In this document: one piece after another, positions 12,401 through 27,400 of the stretch
Layout: every line of letters starts with the position of its first letter
How positions within the stretch are numbered: position 1 is the first letter of the stretch
Assembly: GCF_033958435.1 (NCBI RefSeq)
Contig: NC_134138.1
Location: forward strand, 269,863,798-269,927,797
From: Carettochelys insculpta
Lineage: Eukaryota > Chordata > Testudines > Carettochelyidae
Length of the DNA: 64,000 bases
Direction of reading: 5' to 3'
Notes under the pieces: generated by a model
Seen by the model: only the letters and a program-made list of their open reading frames with translations
What the model was told of the DNA's origin: nothing
Database searches by the model: none
Made by a program: the position numbers and the translations under genes

Positions 12401-15400
12401 CTTATTTTGTGCCTTAGCCCTTCTAATCTTGGTCCTGCATTCTTGTGTTGTTTGCCTATATTCATCCTTTGTAATTTGTCCTTGTTTCCATTTTTTATAT
12501 GATTCCTTTTTTATTTTGAGATCATGCAAGATCTCCTGGTTAAGCCAAGGCGGTCTTTTGCCATGTTATCTATCTTTCCTACGCAGTGGGATAGCTTGCT
12601 TTTGGGCCCTTAATAATGCCCCTTTGAAAAACTGCCAACTCTCCTCAGCTGTTTTTCCCCTTAGTTTTGCTTCTCATGGGACCTTACCTACCAGCTCTCT
12701 GAGTTGACCAAAATCTGCCCTCCTGAAATCCATTATCTCTATTTTGCTGTTTTCCCTTCTACCCTTCCTTAGAATTGTGAACTCTATGATTTCATGATCA
12801 CTTTCACCCAAGCTGCCTTCCACTTTCTAGTTCTCTACCAATTCCTCCATATTTGTTAAAATCAAATCTAGAACACCTTCCCCCTCTGGTAGCTTTTTCA
12901 ACCTTCTGGAATAAAAAATTGTCTCCAATACAATCCAAGAACTTACTGGATAGTCTGTACCCCGCTGTATTAGTTTCCCAACATATATCTGGATAGTTGA
13001 AGTCCCCGATCATCACCAAATCCGGGGCCTTGCATGACTTTGTTAGTTGTTTAAAAAAAGCTTCATCCACCTCTTCCACCAGGGTTGGTGGCCTGTAGTA
13101 GACTCGTAGCAGGACATCCCCTTGTTTTTTACCCCTCTTAGTCTAACCCAGAGACTCTCAACACGTCCATCTCCTACATCCATCTCCACCTCAGTCCAAG
13201 TGTGTACATTTTTAATATATAAGACAACACCTCCCCACTTTCTTCCCTGTCTATCCTTCCTAAGCAGGCTGTACCCTTCAATACCAACATTCCAATCGTG
13301 TATTATCCCACCAAGTTTCCGTGATGCCAACGATGTCATAATTGTATTTATTTATTAGCACTTCCAGTTCTTCCTGCTTATTACCCATACTTCTTGCATT
13401 TGTATATAGGCATCCAAGATATTGATTTGATCTTGCCTCCCTGTTTTGTCCTGACCCTCTTTTTACTGTGACATTGTTGCCCGTGCTGCCTCCCATTTCT
13501 GACCCATCTCCCAGGTTTCCATGTTCTCCACTTACCTGTGGGCTTTGCTCCCCTGCCCCCATCGAACCTAGTATAAAGCCCTCCTCACTAGGTTAGCCAG
13601 TCTGTGTCCAAATACAGTCTTTCCCCTCCTCAAAAGGTGAACATCATCTCTGCCTAGCAGTCCTTCCTGGAATAGCATCCAGTGGTTGAGAAAGCCAAAG
13701 CCTTCCTGGTGACACCATCTTCGAAGCCACGCATTCACCTCTAGCATGCACCTGTTTCTGCCTGGGCCCCTACCACTGACAGGCAGGATTGAGGAGAATA
13801 CCACCTGCGTCCCAAACTCCCTAATCCAAGAGTTAAGATGTGAACTTTTTAAAAAAAGTTCATTAATGTTCAAATTTTTGCTGTATGGACTCATAGGCCA
13901 GGTCTACACTAAAGGGGAAAGTCGAACAAGATACGCAACACCAACAATGTTAATCTTCTGTGTAGTGAAGACAGACCCTTGTACTCATAACTTTGTTTCT
14001 AGTGCACCGTGTACAGCTAGTGCCAGAGGTCAAAAAGCCTGCATTTAATCTCAGCCAGTTACATTTGCCTATTCCTCATGGGGTGAAAGACCTGCTTTGG
14101 AGCTTGGCAGCTGATCCTCTTGAACCTTGGGACCTCAGCTTGAGACCACTGTTATCCTGTTGAATTCCTAATGCCTGCATGAGAAGAGTATCTCTCCAGG
14201 CCTCCTTTAAGATCTTGTTTTGCCAATGCTCTCATTCTTGCTCTGCACCAGTGAAAAGCCGTCCCTTGATGACTCCTCTCCTCAGCCCCATACAGTTAGT
14301 CATCTGAAGTGGATTTTACCCATGAAAACTCATGATTTAATACATTTGTTCATCTCTAAGGTGCCACAGGACTGCTTGTTATTTATAAGGACACAAGAGC
14401 CACAACTTACTATTTGTCTAGGAGTTATACAGTAGGGGTAGTCAGAGGGAACCCCTTCATGAGCTCGTATAAGTGCAGAGATTATTTTCTTTTGACTGTT
14501 TGCTGGTCTCCAGACTTCAGAATCAGTCCTTCCTTCTTCTTCCTTGATGTCTACATCTAACTCCTACAGGTATGAAAGGATAAAGGAGTGTTACACATAC
14601 AGCACATGACTATGGGAAGGCAGAACTGGCATTTTCAGAACAAAACAAGGCAAAATTAGCTCATACCATTTTGAAGCATAAACTCAGGTTTCTCCCAATA
14701 AACACTGGGACTCCTGGGGGCACTGAAAGCAGTGGAAGTTCAGGGTCCCGCCTTTGGAGTAGCTTGCTCATCTGGCTTCCTAGATTAATGTTTTCAAAAC
14801 AACTTTACCTCCTAACATGCCAAAAAATAGTGTTGGTTTGCCTCTGATGCATGGATTCTAAGGCCAGAAGGAATCATTATTATAATCTAGTCTGAACTCC
14901 TGTGTAACACAGGCCACAGCATTTCCACAAAATAATTCCTAGAGCAGATCATTTAGAAAAACACCTAGTCTTGATTTAAAAGTGGCCAACAATGCAGGAT
15001 TCACCATAACTCATGATAAATTGTTGCAATGTTTGATTACACTTACAATTAAAAATTACTCATTTCTAGCTTCATCTTCCTGCTATTAGCTTGTGTTATC
15101 TCTTTCTCTGCTAGGTTGGAGAGTCCCTTATTTAATATTTTTCCTCTGATTAGGTTCTTACAAACTAATCAAGTCACACCATAACCTCTTTATTAAGCTA
15201 AACAGATAGATTCAAGGAGTTCAATCCTGAGAAGGAATGGTTTCTAATCCTTTAACCATCCTTGTGGCTCCTCTTTAAACCCTCTCCAATTTATCAACAT
15301 CCTTCTTGAGGGCACTAGAATAGGATATAGCAGTCTAGCAGTACTTGCCTCAATGTCAAATACAGAGGTAAAATAATCTCTCTACTCCTACTTGAGATTC

Positions 15401-18400
15401 CCATTTATGCAGCCCAGGTTTTTGTTCATCGTTTGCCCTAGGTGTCTCACTAGGAGCTCATATTCACCTGATACCTGATTATCCACAATGACCCACAAAT
15501 CTTTTCAGAGACCCTGCTTCCCAGGTGAGAGTCCTTCATCCTGTAAATATGACCTACAGCAGCCTTTGCAGATTACTGTACCCATTTCATAAGTCTGACT
15601 GCTTTTGCCTGACTCAAAGTTTCACTTAACTCAAAAATACTTGCTTACAAAATCAGCCATAAAAATAAAAAAGTGTCAGCGCACGATGACTGAAAAATTG
15701 ATCATGTTCTTATTTTTATCATATAATTATAAAATATATCAATTGGAATACAGTGTACTTTCATTTCCATGTATACTATATAGACAGTAAAGCAAGTCAT
15801 TGCATGAAATTTTACTTTGCACTGATTGTACTAATGCTTTCTATGCACCTTATTGTAAAACTAGGCAAATATTTAGAGGAGTTGATGTACCCTGGAAGAC
15901 TTTTGCACATATCCACAGATATGTGCATCCCTGGTTGAGAACCACTGACCTGAAATCTTTGTTACTAAATGTATACATTAACAGCTGGCTAGAGGAAAAT
16001 GCAGTTTGCATGCACCTAGTTTGCCAAACTGTCTGGTTTGCTCTGAATCAGAGACTCATCCTGATCAATATTTATCATCCCATCCCCAATTTTTGGGTCA
16101 TCTGAAACATCAGTGATTTTGTCTTCTTCCAAATCATTGATAAAAATATTAAATGGTGTAGAGCCAACTATTGATTCCTGTGGGACTCTATTAGAAATAT
16201 TGTCAGTGACAATTTCTTTATTACAGTTACATTTTGATACTTACAGCTGGCCAGCTTTTAATCCATTTAATATGTGCCACAGTCATTTTATATTGTACGA
16301 GTATTTTAAACAAAATGTTGTGGGACCAAGTCAAATGCCTTTGACAAGTCTACTATGCCAACACTAGCACCTCTAGGAGACTGTGAAGGCTAGGACTATA
16401 ACAGAATTTAAGAAAGAGCTAGATAAATTCATGGAGGTTAGGTCCATAAAAGGCTATTAGCCAAGGGTAGGAATGGTGTCCCTGGCCTCTGATTGTCAGA
16501 GGCTGGAGATGGATGGCAGGAAACAAATTGCTTGATCATTATCTTTGGTTCACTCTTCTGGGGCACCTGGCACTGGCCACTGTCGGCAGACAGGCTACTG
16601 GGCTGGATGGACCTTTGGCTGACCCAGTATGGCTGTTCTTATGTTCTTTATCGGATTTCCAATGTCATAAAAATCAAGTTAGTTTTACAGCATCTATTCT
16701 CCATAATTACATTACCCTCCATTATATTTTATTAATCAAATTCCATATTGGCTGCTTCCTATCTTCCCAGGATCAATGTCAGGCTGAAACCTGTAATGAG
16801 CAAGGTCATCACATTTACCCTTTTTAAGAAATTGATTTATTATCTTCCTTTCAATCTTCTGGAACTTCCCTGGTGGTCCAAGATTTTTTGAAAGTCAACA
16901 TGAATGATCCAGTGAATTCATTAGCTAGCTCCTTCAAACCTCTTGGTGGCAAACTGTCTGGATATACAGACTTTAAAATGTTGGACTTTAGTAACTTCTG
17001 CTTCCCCATCCCTCAGAGATAAAGTGAAATGGAAAGAGTGGTATCACCCACTGATCATAGTTTTTTCTCCCAAAACCAGACCAGAAACTCTTCTGAATTG
17101 TTCCTGATAATTCTACTATTTCCATCTAGAATAAGAATACTAGCAATACTTTTCTACAGTTCACAACTTCTGATTTATGTTCATGACTACCAGTGTCCCC
17201 TTTCTTCCATTTGTTATATTGCTTTTTATTTTTTACAGCTCTTTCAACTTCCTCTCTAAACCATGTTGTTTTATTTTAAACAGGCATACTCATCTTCCTC
17301 AACTGTGGGATGGGGGGGGGGTTGAGCATCTAGTAAACTGTTCTTGAATTATTCCTAATAATTCTAAATTTTTCTGATTAAAATCTTTCTCCCAGCTGAT
17401 GTGGCTCATAATAGTTTTTAGCATTGTGTAGTTGGCCTTATTATGGCACCAAATAATTCTGAACATTGGTAGCTTTTTGATAGTGTGGTTTAAAAACCAG
17501 ACTGTCATGATCTTACATCATCCATCACAAGAGTACCAGGAGAAATGGTGTCTGGGCTGCTAGGAATTTTATCCCAGTTTAACATGATTGGAGTCTCTGA
17601 GGTGATAGTATTTGATTCAATCTCATTCTCATCTATGTCCTTAATAGGAAAAGGAGGTCCATAAAACACCAAGAGGTCCACCAGCTTCTCATCATCTTTT
17701 TCTTGATTGTAAGTTTCCCAGTCCATACGAATGTCTGAATGAAAAAGGAACACAAAACAAAACAATCTTAGTCAAGCCAATGATGTAGCTTTTTTGGTCC
17801 TTGAGAAAAAATAGGCTGGGTAGCTAATGATATTTGGATACACTGATGCCAAATGTGTCCTAAACCTGCTCTTTTGTATTCTGGGCACCAATCAGGTGAT
17901 CCCTTAAGACTCAGAAAAGCATAAATGTGACTTAAAGCCAGGGCTTTTTTCTTTTTTTTTCCGGCAGAACCGGATTTGAAATCAAATACAGTCTGAGATC
18001 TCTGATGAACAATGTGCATTTCTGAAAGACAGAGGTATTGGAAACACAATCTACATTTTAAGGTCATTAATCGAAAGAGCACTGGAAGTTCAAGAGCACA
18101 TATATTGTGCTTCATTGACTATGAGAATGGGTTCGACAGAGTAAAACATAAAGAAATGATGAAACTGTTGAAGAACTGGATATAGATGGAAAGGATTTGA
18201 GAATAATTAAAAACATCTACTGGGAACAAACAGCAGCCATCAGGGTCGGAAAAAACCTTAGTAGATATGTGAAGATAAAATGAGGAGTGAGACAAGGTTG
18301 TGTTCTCTCACCTGATCTCTTCAACTTGTATAGCAAAAGAATAATGTGCAAAATAGAAGGTCTGCCAGGCTTAAACATTGGAGGATGCAACATCAACAAC

Positions 18401-21400
18401 CGGAGGTATGAGAACAACAAGAAGTCTTGTGGCACCTTATAGACTAACAGATATTTTGGACCATAAGCTTTCGTGGGCAAAGACCCACTTCATCAGATGC
18501 ATGAGTGGGGGGGTGGTTTCAGAGGGGTATTTAAAGAATGGGGTCTCAGAAAAAGGGAGGGCCAGAGCTGACAAGGTCTATTCAGCAAGGTGGAAATGGC
18601 CCATTATCAATAGTAGGTATCGAAAGAGGAAAAAACAAGTCAGATCAGACAGATGGATATGAGCCATTGATGATACTGTTTTAATAGCAGAAAGTGAAAA
18701 AGATCTTCAGGAACTGGTTAACGTTGTCAGTAAAGAAAGCGAGATGAAGGGACTCAAGCTGAACATCTTGAAGAAGGAAGTAATGGTCATTACGACGACG
18801 ACGGTACTGCCAACATGTGAGATACTAGCAAATGGAACAGTTCTTCCTCAAGTGACTAAATTCAAGTACTTAGGATCCTATATCACATCCAATGGAAGAT
18901 GTTTAACTGACGTGAAATGCACAATCACTCAAGCCAAAGCAGCATTTCAGAAAATGAGACGCATTCTCACAAACAGATCTTTATCATTGAAGATTAGGAA
19001 AAGACTGGTGTGATTTTATGTAGAACCAGTCCTCATGTATGGATGCGAATCATGGACTATCAGTAAACCAGCTGAGAAGTATGTCGAAGCCACAGAAATG
19101 TGGTTTTTAAGAAGGATGTTGTCCATCTCATGGATGACCAAAAGGACGAATTAGTCTGTCTTAAATGAAGCAAACAGCAAAAGAACACTGTTAAATAGGA
19201 TAAGAACAAGGCAGGCAAAAGTTACAGGCCATATAATTAGAAAGTCTGCACTTGAAAAATTTAGTGACTACAGCAAAGTGTAATGGAAAGCGAGGACGAG
19301 GTAGACAACATGAGAAGATATTGGATAGCATCACTTCATGGTTGCATTGCCACAGTACTGTGGAGATGCTCCAGAATACTTGTAACAGACAGGTGTGGAG
19401 AGGGCCATGATTGCCTATGCTAATCAGCATGGCACGAATGAATGAATGAAGTTAAGCCTGGAGGCAGCTTAGGGCTGCGGAGGGATCAAGCCTGGGGGCG
19501 GCGGCCAGGGGGCAGGGGTTTGGGCTGTGGAGGGCATTTTGGGACTGCAGGGAGGGGGTTAAGCCTGGGAGTGGGTGGGGGGTTGGTGGTTTGGGGCTGA
19601 AGTTCCCGCATCACCTTTTCTAGAAGAAAAACACTTCTTAAACCTATGTTTTTCTGTCACTGGTCTTGCACTAGACACGGTCTGGACAGGTCCAAGGTAC
19701 AGCCCAACCTAGAACTGTATTAGCATTAGCTATAGTCAAAGTTTTACTTAAGTAAATACATAAAAATGTCCATATAGGACCTAGCCCCATATTGTGTCTT
19801 CTGACAGTGGCTGGTGCCAGATGCTGCAGAGAGAATGAACAGAACACAGCAATTATTAAATGATCCATCTACTTTTGTTCAGTTCCAGCTTCTGAACATC
19901 ACAGGATTACTGATACAAAAATAGCTCTATTTATCTCATATTTTAAAAAATCTAATTATAGTTTTGATCTCCTCACCAATCCCTAGCGACAAGTTCCCCA
20001 GGGTGACTGTGTGAAGTGATCGCTTAGTTTGATTTAAAGCTGCTGCCTGTTAATTTTATCAGGTGATTGATGGGGTATTTCAGAGAAGGATCCAAGTGAA
20101 GACAATTCAGTCAAACACACGATGCACTGCTAATTGTACTCCATCTCTGGCTCCAATCTGCCTGTTCTGATGCTATGCCTATGGATTAGTCTGATGTGTA
20201 ACTCTACAATGATGAATGTTTTCGTACAGCTACAAACCCAGCAGCACTGGCCATTGCTCTATGTTAGCTGTGATTCTATCCTCCAATTCCTTTATTGCCC
20301 TAAAAAACATCCTACATTAGAAAGCTTAAGGCGTGTGAACTGCTGTGCTTTCATTACTGTACGGACTCCAGTGTGAAGTAGTGTACCTTGTAGAATATGA
20401 AACCAGCCTTACCACAGGGAGTGGGGTTGTTGAGTCTGATGCATCGGGAGATGGTATCCCCACCAGAGACATGAGTACCAAACCTGGAAAGGAGGAATGA
20501 CTTCATGTTACATTGTGTGATTGTTAAGTCCACTCCTGAGCCATTAATAAAGTGGAAACAGATCAGCTCAAAGAATTAATTGTTGGCAGTTTGTCATATT
20601 GGAAGCCAGATAATCCACGGTCAGTTTAGGAAACAAAGATATTTTGTACATCAGCTGACCATCCGTTATCTGCTCCCTTCCTATTCTGACCAAGTAGCGG
20701 CCTCAGACCAGAGGTGAAAGTAAGGCACTATATCCCGGTGTGTTGCACCAGCTGAGAGCCAGTGGTGGTGCAGGTTGCGGTACTTTCACAGTCAGTCTCA
20801 CCATGTTGCGGGGACTCATCCACCCCTCATAGGCCCAGTTGTCTGATTCCTGGGGACACTTTGGAGACAGCTCCAACATTAGCAAACACTAACCCTGCCA
20901 TTGGCCCAACTACGTTGCCCACTTACTGTGCCTGTAGCCCAGCCCTATCTCCCGCAGCCCTCAAAACCCAGTGGGGAGGCTCCCAGCACAGTATCCAGCC
21001 CTCCACTCACCCCTGCTCCTGCAGTGTGAATGGCTCTGTCTGCCTACCTTCCCCTGCATTGCATGGCCCCAGGCCAGCAGGCCACAGTTAGCACCCCTTA
21101 GTGTCAGTTCTGGACAGCATGCATCCTGCTGGGACTGTGGCAGCTAGTTACAGACACCACAGACACTGTTCCTGGCTCACCGTTGGCTCATCAAGCCAGA
21201 GAGTGCCCTAGCTTTCCTGTGCCCTACTCATGGCCTCACTGCAGGACAAGAAAAGGCAGGGAAGGGTTTGCCCTGGGGGAAGCTCCCTGACGTCCTGAGC
21301 AGGGGTGGGGTGGGAGGACTGCTGGAAGAGATGCTGTGCCTAGGCCCTAGCACTCACAGCTACCATTTTGCAATGCAAAGCATTGAAAGCAGTGGTCCCT

Positions 21401-24400
21401 GTCAAGATAGGCCCTAGGCTACATCTGCCTCTCCCCACCTTATGCTGAAACAAGGGGACACGGATCCTGTTTGAACTCGGAGCAGAAACAGTAGCAAAGC
21501 TTCGTCTGCATTAGAAAAAATGTGGTGAAAGTAATTCAAGAACACACCTGTGACTAGCTTGTGGCACCATCCAATGCTTTCCTGCTTGTCTTGCTGCCCC
21601 TCAATGGATGCCAGGCAGCACATGTGCTGTTGGCATGAGCAGCCTGGTATGAGCTGTCGTCAGTGGCCCCTGGGAAGAAACCAGGGGAAGGGAGCAGCAG
21701 CCAGGCTGTCTCTTACACTGTTGCTGGTTTCCCTGCAGCACTGCCCCAGCACAGCTCACCCACAGCTCCTCTGTGGCACAGCAGCAAACACCAGCCAGGT
21801 AAGAACCTGGCCCCAGGGCCTCAGCCCACTGTCCCTCCCAATCCCTTGCCCTAACTCCTGCACTGCCAGTCTGCTGCAGCACCCAGTTCCCTGCCCTGCC
21901 TCCTGAACAACCCCCTTTCCCAATCTCTTGCCTGACTCCAGCACCTCCAGCCCCTTCCCCTGGTACCCCCAGCTCTGACTTCTGCACCCCTAGCTCCCTA
22001 CCCCACTCAGCTCCCTGGCCTGACTCCTGCACCCCAACTCATGTCCCCAGCTTTCTGCACTGCTCCCACCCCTCTGCCCTGTGCTCCCTGCACTTCGCCC
22101 CATGCTTACATCTCTTACAGATACTGTTGTAACACAACCCCACCCCCTGCCCTGAGCCCCACCCCAAGGGGAAGAAGGTTGTGATAAGCCTGTACCTGTA
22201 AGAAATGTAACCAACTCTCACCCCTGCCTCACACTCGTGTATTGTGAGCGAATGTGATGCTCATGAAACATGGCAGATTCACAAGTCAATCGAAATGTCA
22301 CGGTAGAGTGGCAGAGGCCACGTCCTCAGTCTGCAATGCACTGTGAGAAAAGAGGGACGGGACCATATCAACCACTGGTACTGGCATGCCAGTGAGCTCT
22401 GTCCCTGGTTGCCCTGGATCAGTTGAGCCCGGAGTGTTTGAAATTCAATCAGTGGTAAAGCCTGAGAAAACACTGGGGAAGAATGGTTGATAGCATGGTT
22501 GATAAAGGATTTCAGAGACATTGCAAATGGAAACAGGATTCTACAATCATGCAAAAAAACCAAACATAACTGCATGTTAAACTTATCTCCACCAGATAAG
22601 GCCTTAGTGTATTGTTTGACTATCTAAACAAAATAAAGCACATAGAGTAGTTTGACAAATACACCATTGAACACTGCTTGCCTTCTTACTGAACAAAGGT
22701 GCAAATGTCAATTAACATTTCCATCATCCTTACAAATGGTGTTTTGAAGTTGTACCTGATTATTGGTATCTTTGTTTGATGTTCAGTCTGAGGTCCTGTC
22801 ATCTGCAAGAAGATTGGGCAACCTTTCACAGTCATTTGCATAGGAATTAATGTAGATTGTAAGTCTCCCACCTGAGAAAAAGCGAGGCATCTTGCAAATT
22901 AGAATTAATGCTACCTTAGAATGTGGGTTACCAAATTATATTGTAGCCTTTCAGCCAAAAGGATTTTCAATTTTTTTTAACTCTCTCTTTTAAAGAAATC
23001 AGTGAAACAACTGATGTAATAAGGACTCTGTCAGCAGGAAAGTTCTGTACCTAATTTAGGCATTCTGTTTGATGTCTTTCTAAGTTAGCCCTCCAGGGCT
23101 GTGTCAACACGGGCACAAATCTTCGAAATAGCCATATTTCGAAGATTACTAATGAAGTGCTGAATTAAATATTCAGCCCCTCATTAGCATTAGGATGCTT
23201 CCGGCCGCGGTGCTTCGAAAGTGCCACTTTCGAAAGCGCGCGGCTCGGTGCAGCTACACGGGCTCCTTTTCGAAAGGACCCCACACATTTTGAAATCTCC
23301 TTACCCTGATCATTGATCGGAATAAGGGGATTTCGAAAGGAGCAGGGTCCTTTCGAAAAGGACCCCCATGTAGCCGTGCTGACCTGCGCGCTTTCGAAAG
23401 CGGCATTTTCGAAGCACTGCGGCCGGAAGCGTCCTAATGCTAATGAGGCCCTGAATATTCAATTCAGCGCCTCATTAGTAATCTTCGAAATACGGCTATT
23501 TTGAAGATTTGTGCCTGTGTAGACACAGCCCAGGAGGCACAAGAACACAACACACTGGGGCTGTGGCCACATGTGGCCAAAACTTCGAAATGGCCATGCA
23601 AATCATCATTTTGAAGATTACTAATGAGGTGCTGAATTGAATATGACCATTTCGAAGTTTTGGCCAAGTGTGGCCACAGCCTGTGAATGTTACATCAGTG
23701 AATGTTACAACTGGATTTTGTAGATTGTGTAGAACTGTTGCTCATTTTGCAAAAATCTAACTATGTTGTGAAACTCTTTTAGAAGCCCTGTGAAAAAACA
23801 AGGCCTTCAGTATGTGGCCAAACCCAGATCCATATGCTTTAACAGGAGAGGACAATTGTTAGAAGCAATGGTCTAGGAAAAGCTACTTTGAATATTTCTT
23901 GAAATCTTAACAAGCAGAAGAATGTGTTTTAGCAAAAAGGAACGCAGGGAAAGACAATTGGCCCAAGCCTACCATGCACATTGGATGATCAGAACAAAAA
24001 AACCTCACCTACCTTACAGATGAGATCATCATGGTACTCTCCCCACATGTTGTTATAAGCTGTTATTTCTATAATTAGCTGCTGGAAGGCTTTCAGAGTT
24101 CCCGAGGAAGGTTCAGCACGGAAAGCCGCGCCTCTCCCATGAGACAGCAACGCTACCGCAAATGCTGAAAGAACAGAGCAAAAGAGCACTTGATAAGATT
24201 TCTAGGAAATGGAATAAGGTTTGCCTTTCAAACAAAATACACAGCCAGATTATTAGCTGGTATTAATCAGGGAAGTTCCACTGGTTTTATGGAGCTATAT
24301 GTGTTTACACACATTGAGAATCCAGCCTCTAGAAAAGAGGTTCACAAACATTTATTGTTGTGTACCCTTTAAAGATCTACCACATGCTTCTGTATCTCTA

Positions 24401-27400
24401 CCCTTCTCATCCCCGATACTTTGTACGTTCTTTTTAACAACAATTGTCATTAGCCATCTGTCCATATTTCTCTTTTATATATAGATACAGCTATAGTGTG
24501 ACATATACAATTCCCCCCAAAAACTTAAGTTCTGATCTCAGGTGGACTGGACAGCTTCTAGGCAATGGAACCTGTGCTGTACAGTAACTGGAGGTGAGGG
24601 TGTGATGGGGTTCTGGGGTCCCCCAAGCTCTGCACCCCGTCCGCAGGCAGGAGAGTCTCTCACTTAGCAGGAGAACAGCGGGTTTATTAGCCGACAGGAC
24701 ACAGCATCGTACAGAGGAGTTAGTACAGCAGGCAGAGACAGCCAGTTCCATCCATGTTGAGGAGAGGAGGCCCCGAGGGGCCCCCAGAGCTGGGGCCTGG
24801 CCCCCTCCTTTGTCTCGCTCTCCCTCAGCCCAGACTCACTGCTTCCAACTCCCAGTTCCAATTCAAACCCCTCAGGCTCCACCTCCTCCTTTGTCTGCAG
24901 TACAAAGGTGTTACCTGGTCGTCAAGGTTACCCTCAGCAGGAGCCCCACACCCTCTGTGAGCCACTCACACACACACAGGTATCCCCCACTTCATCACAT
25001 CTCTCCCCCCTTCCAGACCGAACTGAGCGGGGTCACTCAACTGGTGACCTGGGGAAGTTCGGGGCTCTCCCCTTGTGACAGGGCATTGGCTGTACCCTCT
25101 GTTCTTCCCTCGATGTGCACCACCTCCACATCATAGTCCTGCTGGGGGAGGCTCCAAGTCAGGAGCTTGGTCTTGGCCCTTTTCATGTGATGCAGCCGGG
25201 CAAGTTCCTTTAGTTCCCTTGGGTTGGTTGGTCTCGCTGCAGCACCAACAGATCAAACAGGTCTTTTGTGGTCTGGGTCCTGCCCCATCTGACCACCAGT
25301 CCATACAGCTGCTCCAGCCAATGTCTGGAATTCAGTTACAGTCCAGTAACGGAAGGTACAAATGCTTCCATCCTTGGCATTTAGCCAGACCACCACAATG
25401 GCTGTGTGCCTCAGTTTCCCCTTCCATGCCACACAATAGGTTTGGAATGTTCCTTCTTATGTCAGAGGTTGCAAGACTAGTTACAGGGAACAATGGTGAC
25501 ATTTCAGAGTTACAGACTCCTTTAACGTACAACTCATGCTTCTACATCAATGTCATCATGTCAAATGGCTCTTTCCAAACATTCAGTACATGGTACAATT
25601 CTACAGCTTTTGGTAGCAGCACCCCTTGGTTACAGCAGTCAGCGTGAGTTACAGAACAAACCCATTGCAACTGCACATTTACGTTGCTCTTCAGTAGACC
25701 ACAACCTTTGTGTAACCTCCTTGAGAATCTGGTATTTTGGGGATAAATGGCTGAGGCCTTTCTTAGCACCATCAAGTTCTAATCTTCTCTCTTGCCCCCT
25801 GGGGTGGAAATTTGATCTCTCTGGCTGTGCCCTCTCTTCTAACAAGAGCTGGGCCATTGATGATCTCAGGGAGACGGCTCCCCCCACCAGTCTGGAAATC
25901 TGCAAACCAAACTGCTTTCTGAGAGTTGTTTTGTGAGTCCCAGACGCAGAATCCACATGAAGGAATCCCTGTTTATCCCTTACTGGCCCACCAGGCCCAC
26001 AGCTCCTTTGTCCTTCCACCTCCAACTACTGCCTCCCCATGGAATCAGAAGTGGAGTCCAGTATAAGAATATAAGTGTTTCCACCATCTGGAGATGGGGA
26101 ATTGCTGGCGCTCTTCTGCATCCTACAGAGACTGACTGTGCAGCTGTTTTATTTGGTTCTCGCAGGGCTGCTCACATTCCCTGATAGTTTTCACTTTACT
26201 TGCACCAAGGACCAGTGTCCTTAGCAGGGATACCACTGCCCATCCCAGAGCCATTCCCTCTGCTCCAGCCCCCATGGCTGGATTCAGAGACACACCTGGA
26301 ATGCTCTTTTCTGGTGGATCCTTCTCCAGCCACCCCAGGCTGGGGGAATCTTCCTCAGACAATGGGCTAGTTTCCTCATTGGCACCTTTTCCAAATGCAG
26401 GCTCTGCTCTCTCCCCAGGCTGCTGCTGCTGCTGTTCAACACAGACAGACAATGGGAGACACTCTCTCCTTTGTCCCAGCCCCCCGGCTGGTCTCCACAC
26501 ACACACAGAAGGTGAAGCAGCTTCTCTCACAGACAACTTGCCATTCCCAGTGGATCAGCTGCTTTCCTGCACAGACACACAGGCACCTTCCTCGGCCCAG
26601 GCCTGGAAAACTTTTCACAGGTCTGTCTTGGCCACTAGTAGATGATGGGTTGGAATCGCTCCTTCCCTCCTTGAGCTGTGGCAGGCCACTTGGTTCAGAA
26701 CTCCATGCAGTCCAGGGTTCCCTGCCCCGATCCGGGCTCACCTCTGCAGGATTCTCCCCAGCCCTGAGCTCCGCCACTGCACATCCACGCTGCCTTGTCC
26801 AGCTTCTTTAATCTCGATTCGGTTTCCAGGTGCTGCCACTTCACAGCGGAGTTGCTCAGCGTGGTTGCAGGCTCTCAGGCTGATGCCCTCTGCACCCCAC
26901 GCTTCCTGGAAGAATCCCTTCAGTGTGCCAGGCTTCTTGCGGGTCACAAGCTGCCCGGGGTTAGGCCATAGGCCCCTCTGCCCTCTGGGACCGACTCCAA
27001 CAGACTCCCAGCGGAACCCCTTCTTCAGTGTGACACCCGCTCTCAGGGACCATGAGCACCCTGTCTTGGGAAGGACTCATTCAGCGTCAGCCTCCTCAGG
27101 GGTCACTTGTTCCTGGGGGTTGGGCTCTCGGCCCCTCCACCTTCTGGGACCGACTCCAACAGATTCCCAGGAGTAACCCCTCCTCGGGTGTGACACCCCC
27201 TCTCGAGGACCACGACCGCAGTTGCTTGGGTTCGGCTGCAGGCCCCTCCGCCTTGGGGAACTGCACCTCACTGCCCTTCAGCACACCTGGGTCTCGCAGG
27301 CCCCACTTCTTCCGGGGCCCCAGTCACTTACTGCTGGATGCTCCATCCTCGGGGTGCAGAACATCCCACTTCTGACACCAGTGTGATGGGGTTCTGGGGT

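Larger units (their letters stand above)
10574..13845 (-). mobile_element. CR1 LINE, near complete from the ORF1 tail to the 3' end
   Basis: The minus-strand 3' end has the CR1 tail (CTTCCAGTCCTAGTATTCTATGATT, here 10,574-10,600 inverted). Going 5', the element carries the reverse transcriptase, the endonuclease and the last part of an esterase-like ORF1, up to about 13,845. CR1 is the dominant LINE of turtles, crocodilians and birds. Several frameshifts make this copy inactive. It lies in the intron between exons 17 and 18, in the same direction as the host gene. Confidence 0.9.

Noticed and set aside
21601..22032. Gly-rich 143-codon minus-strand frame as a gene
   Set aside because: It lies in a C-rich degenerate tandem repeat, has no splice context and no recognisable motif.
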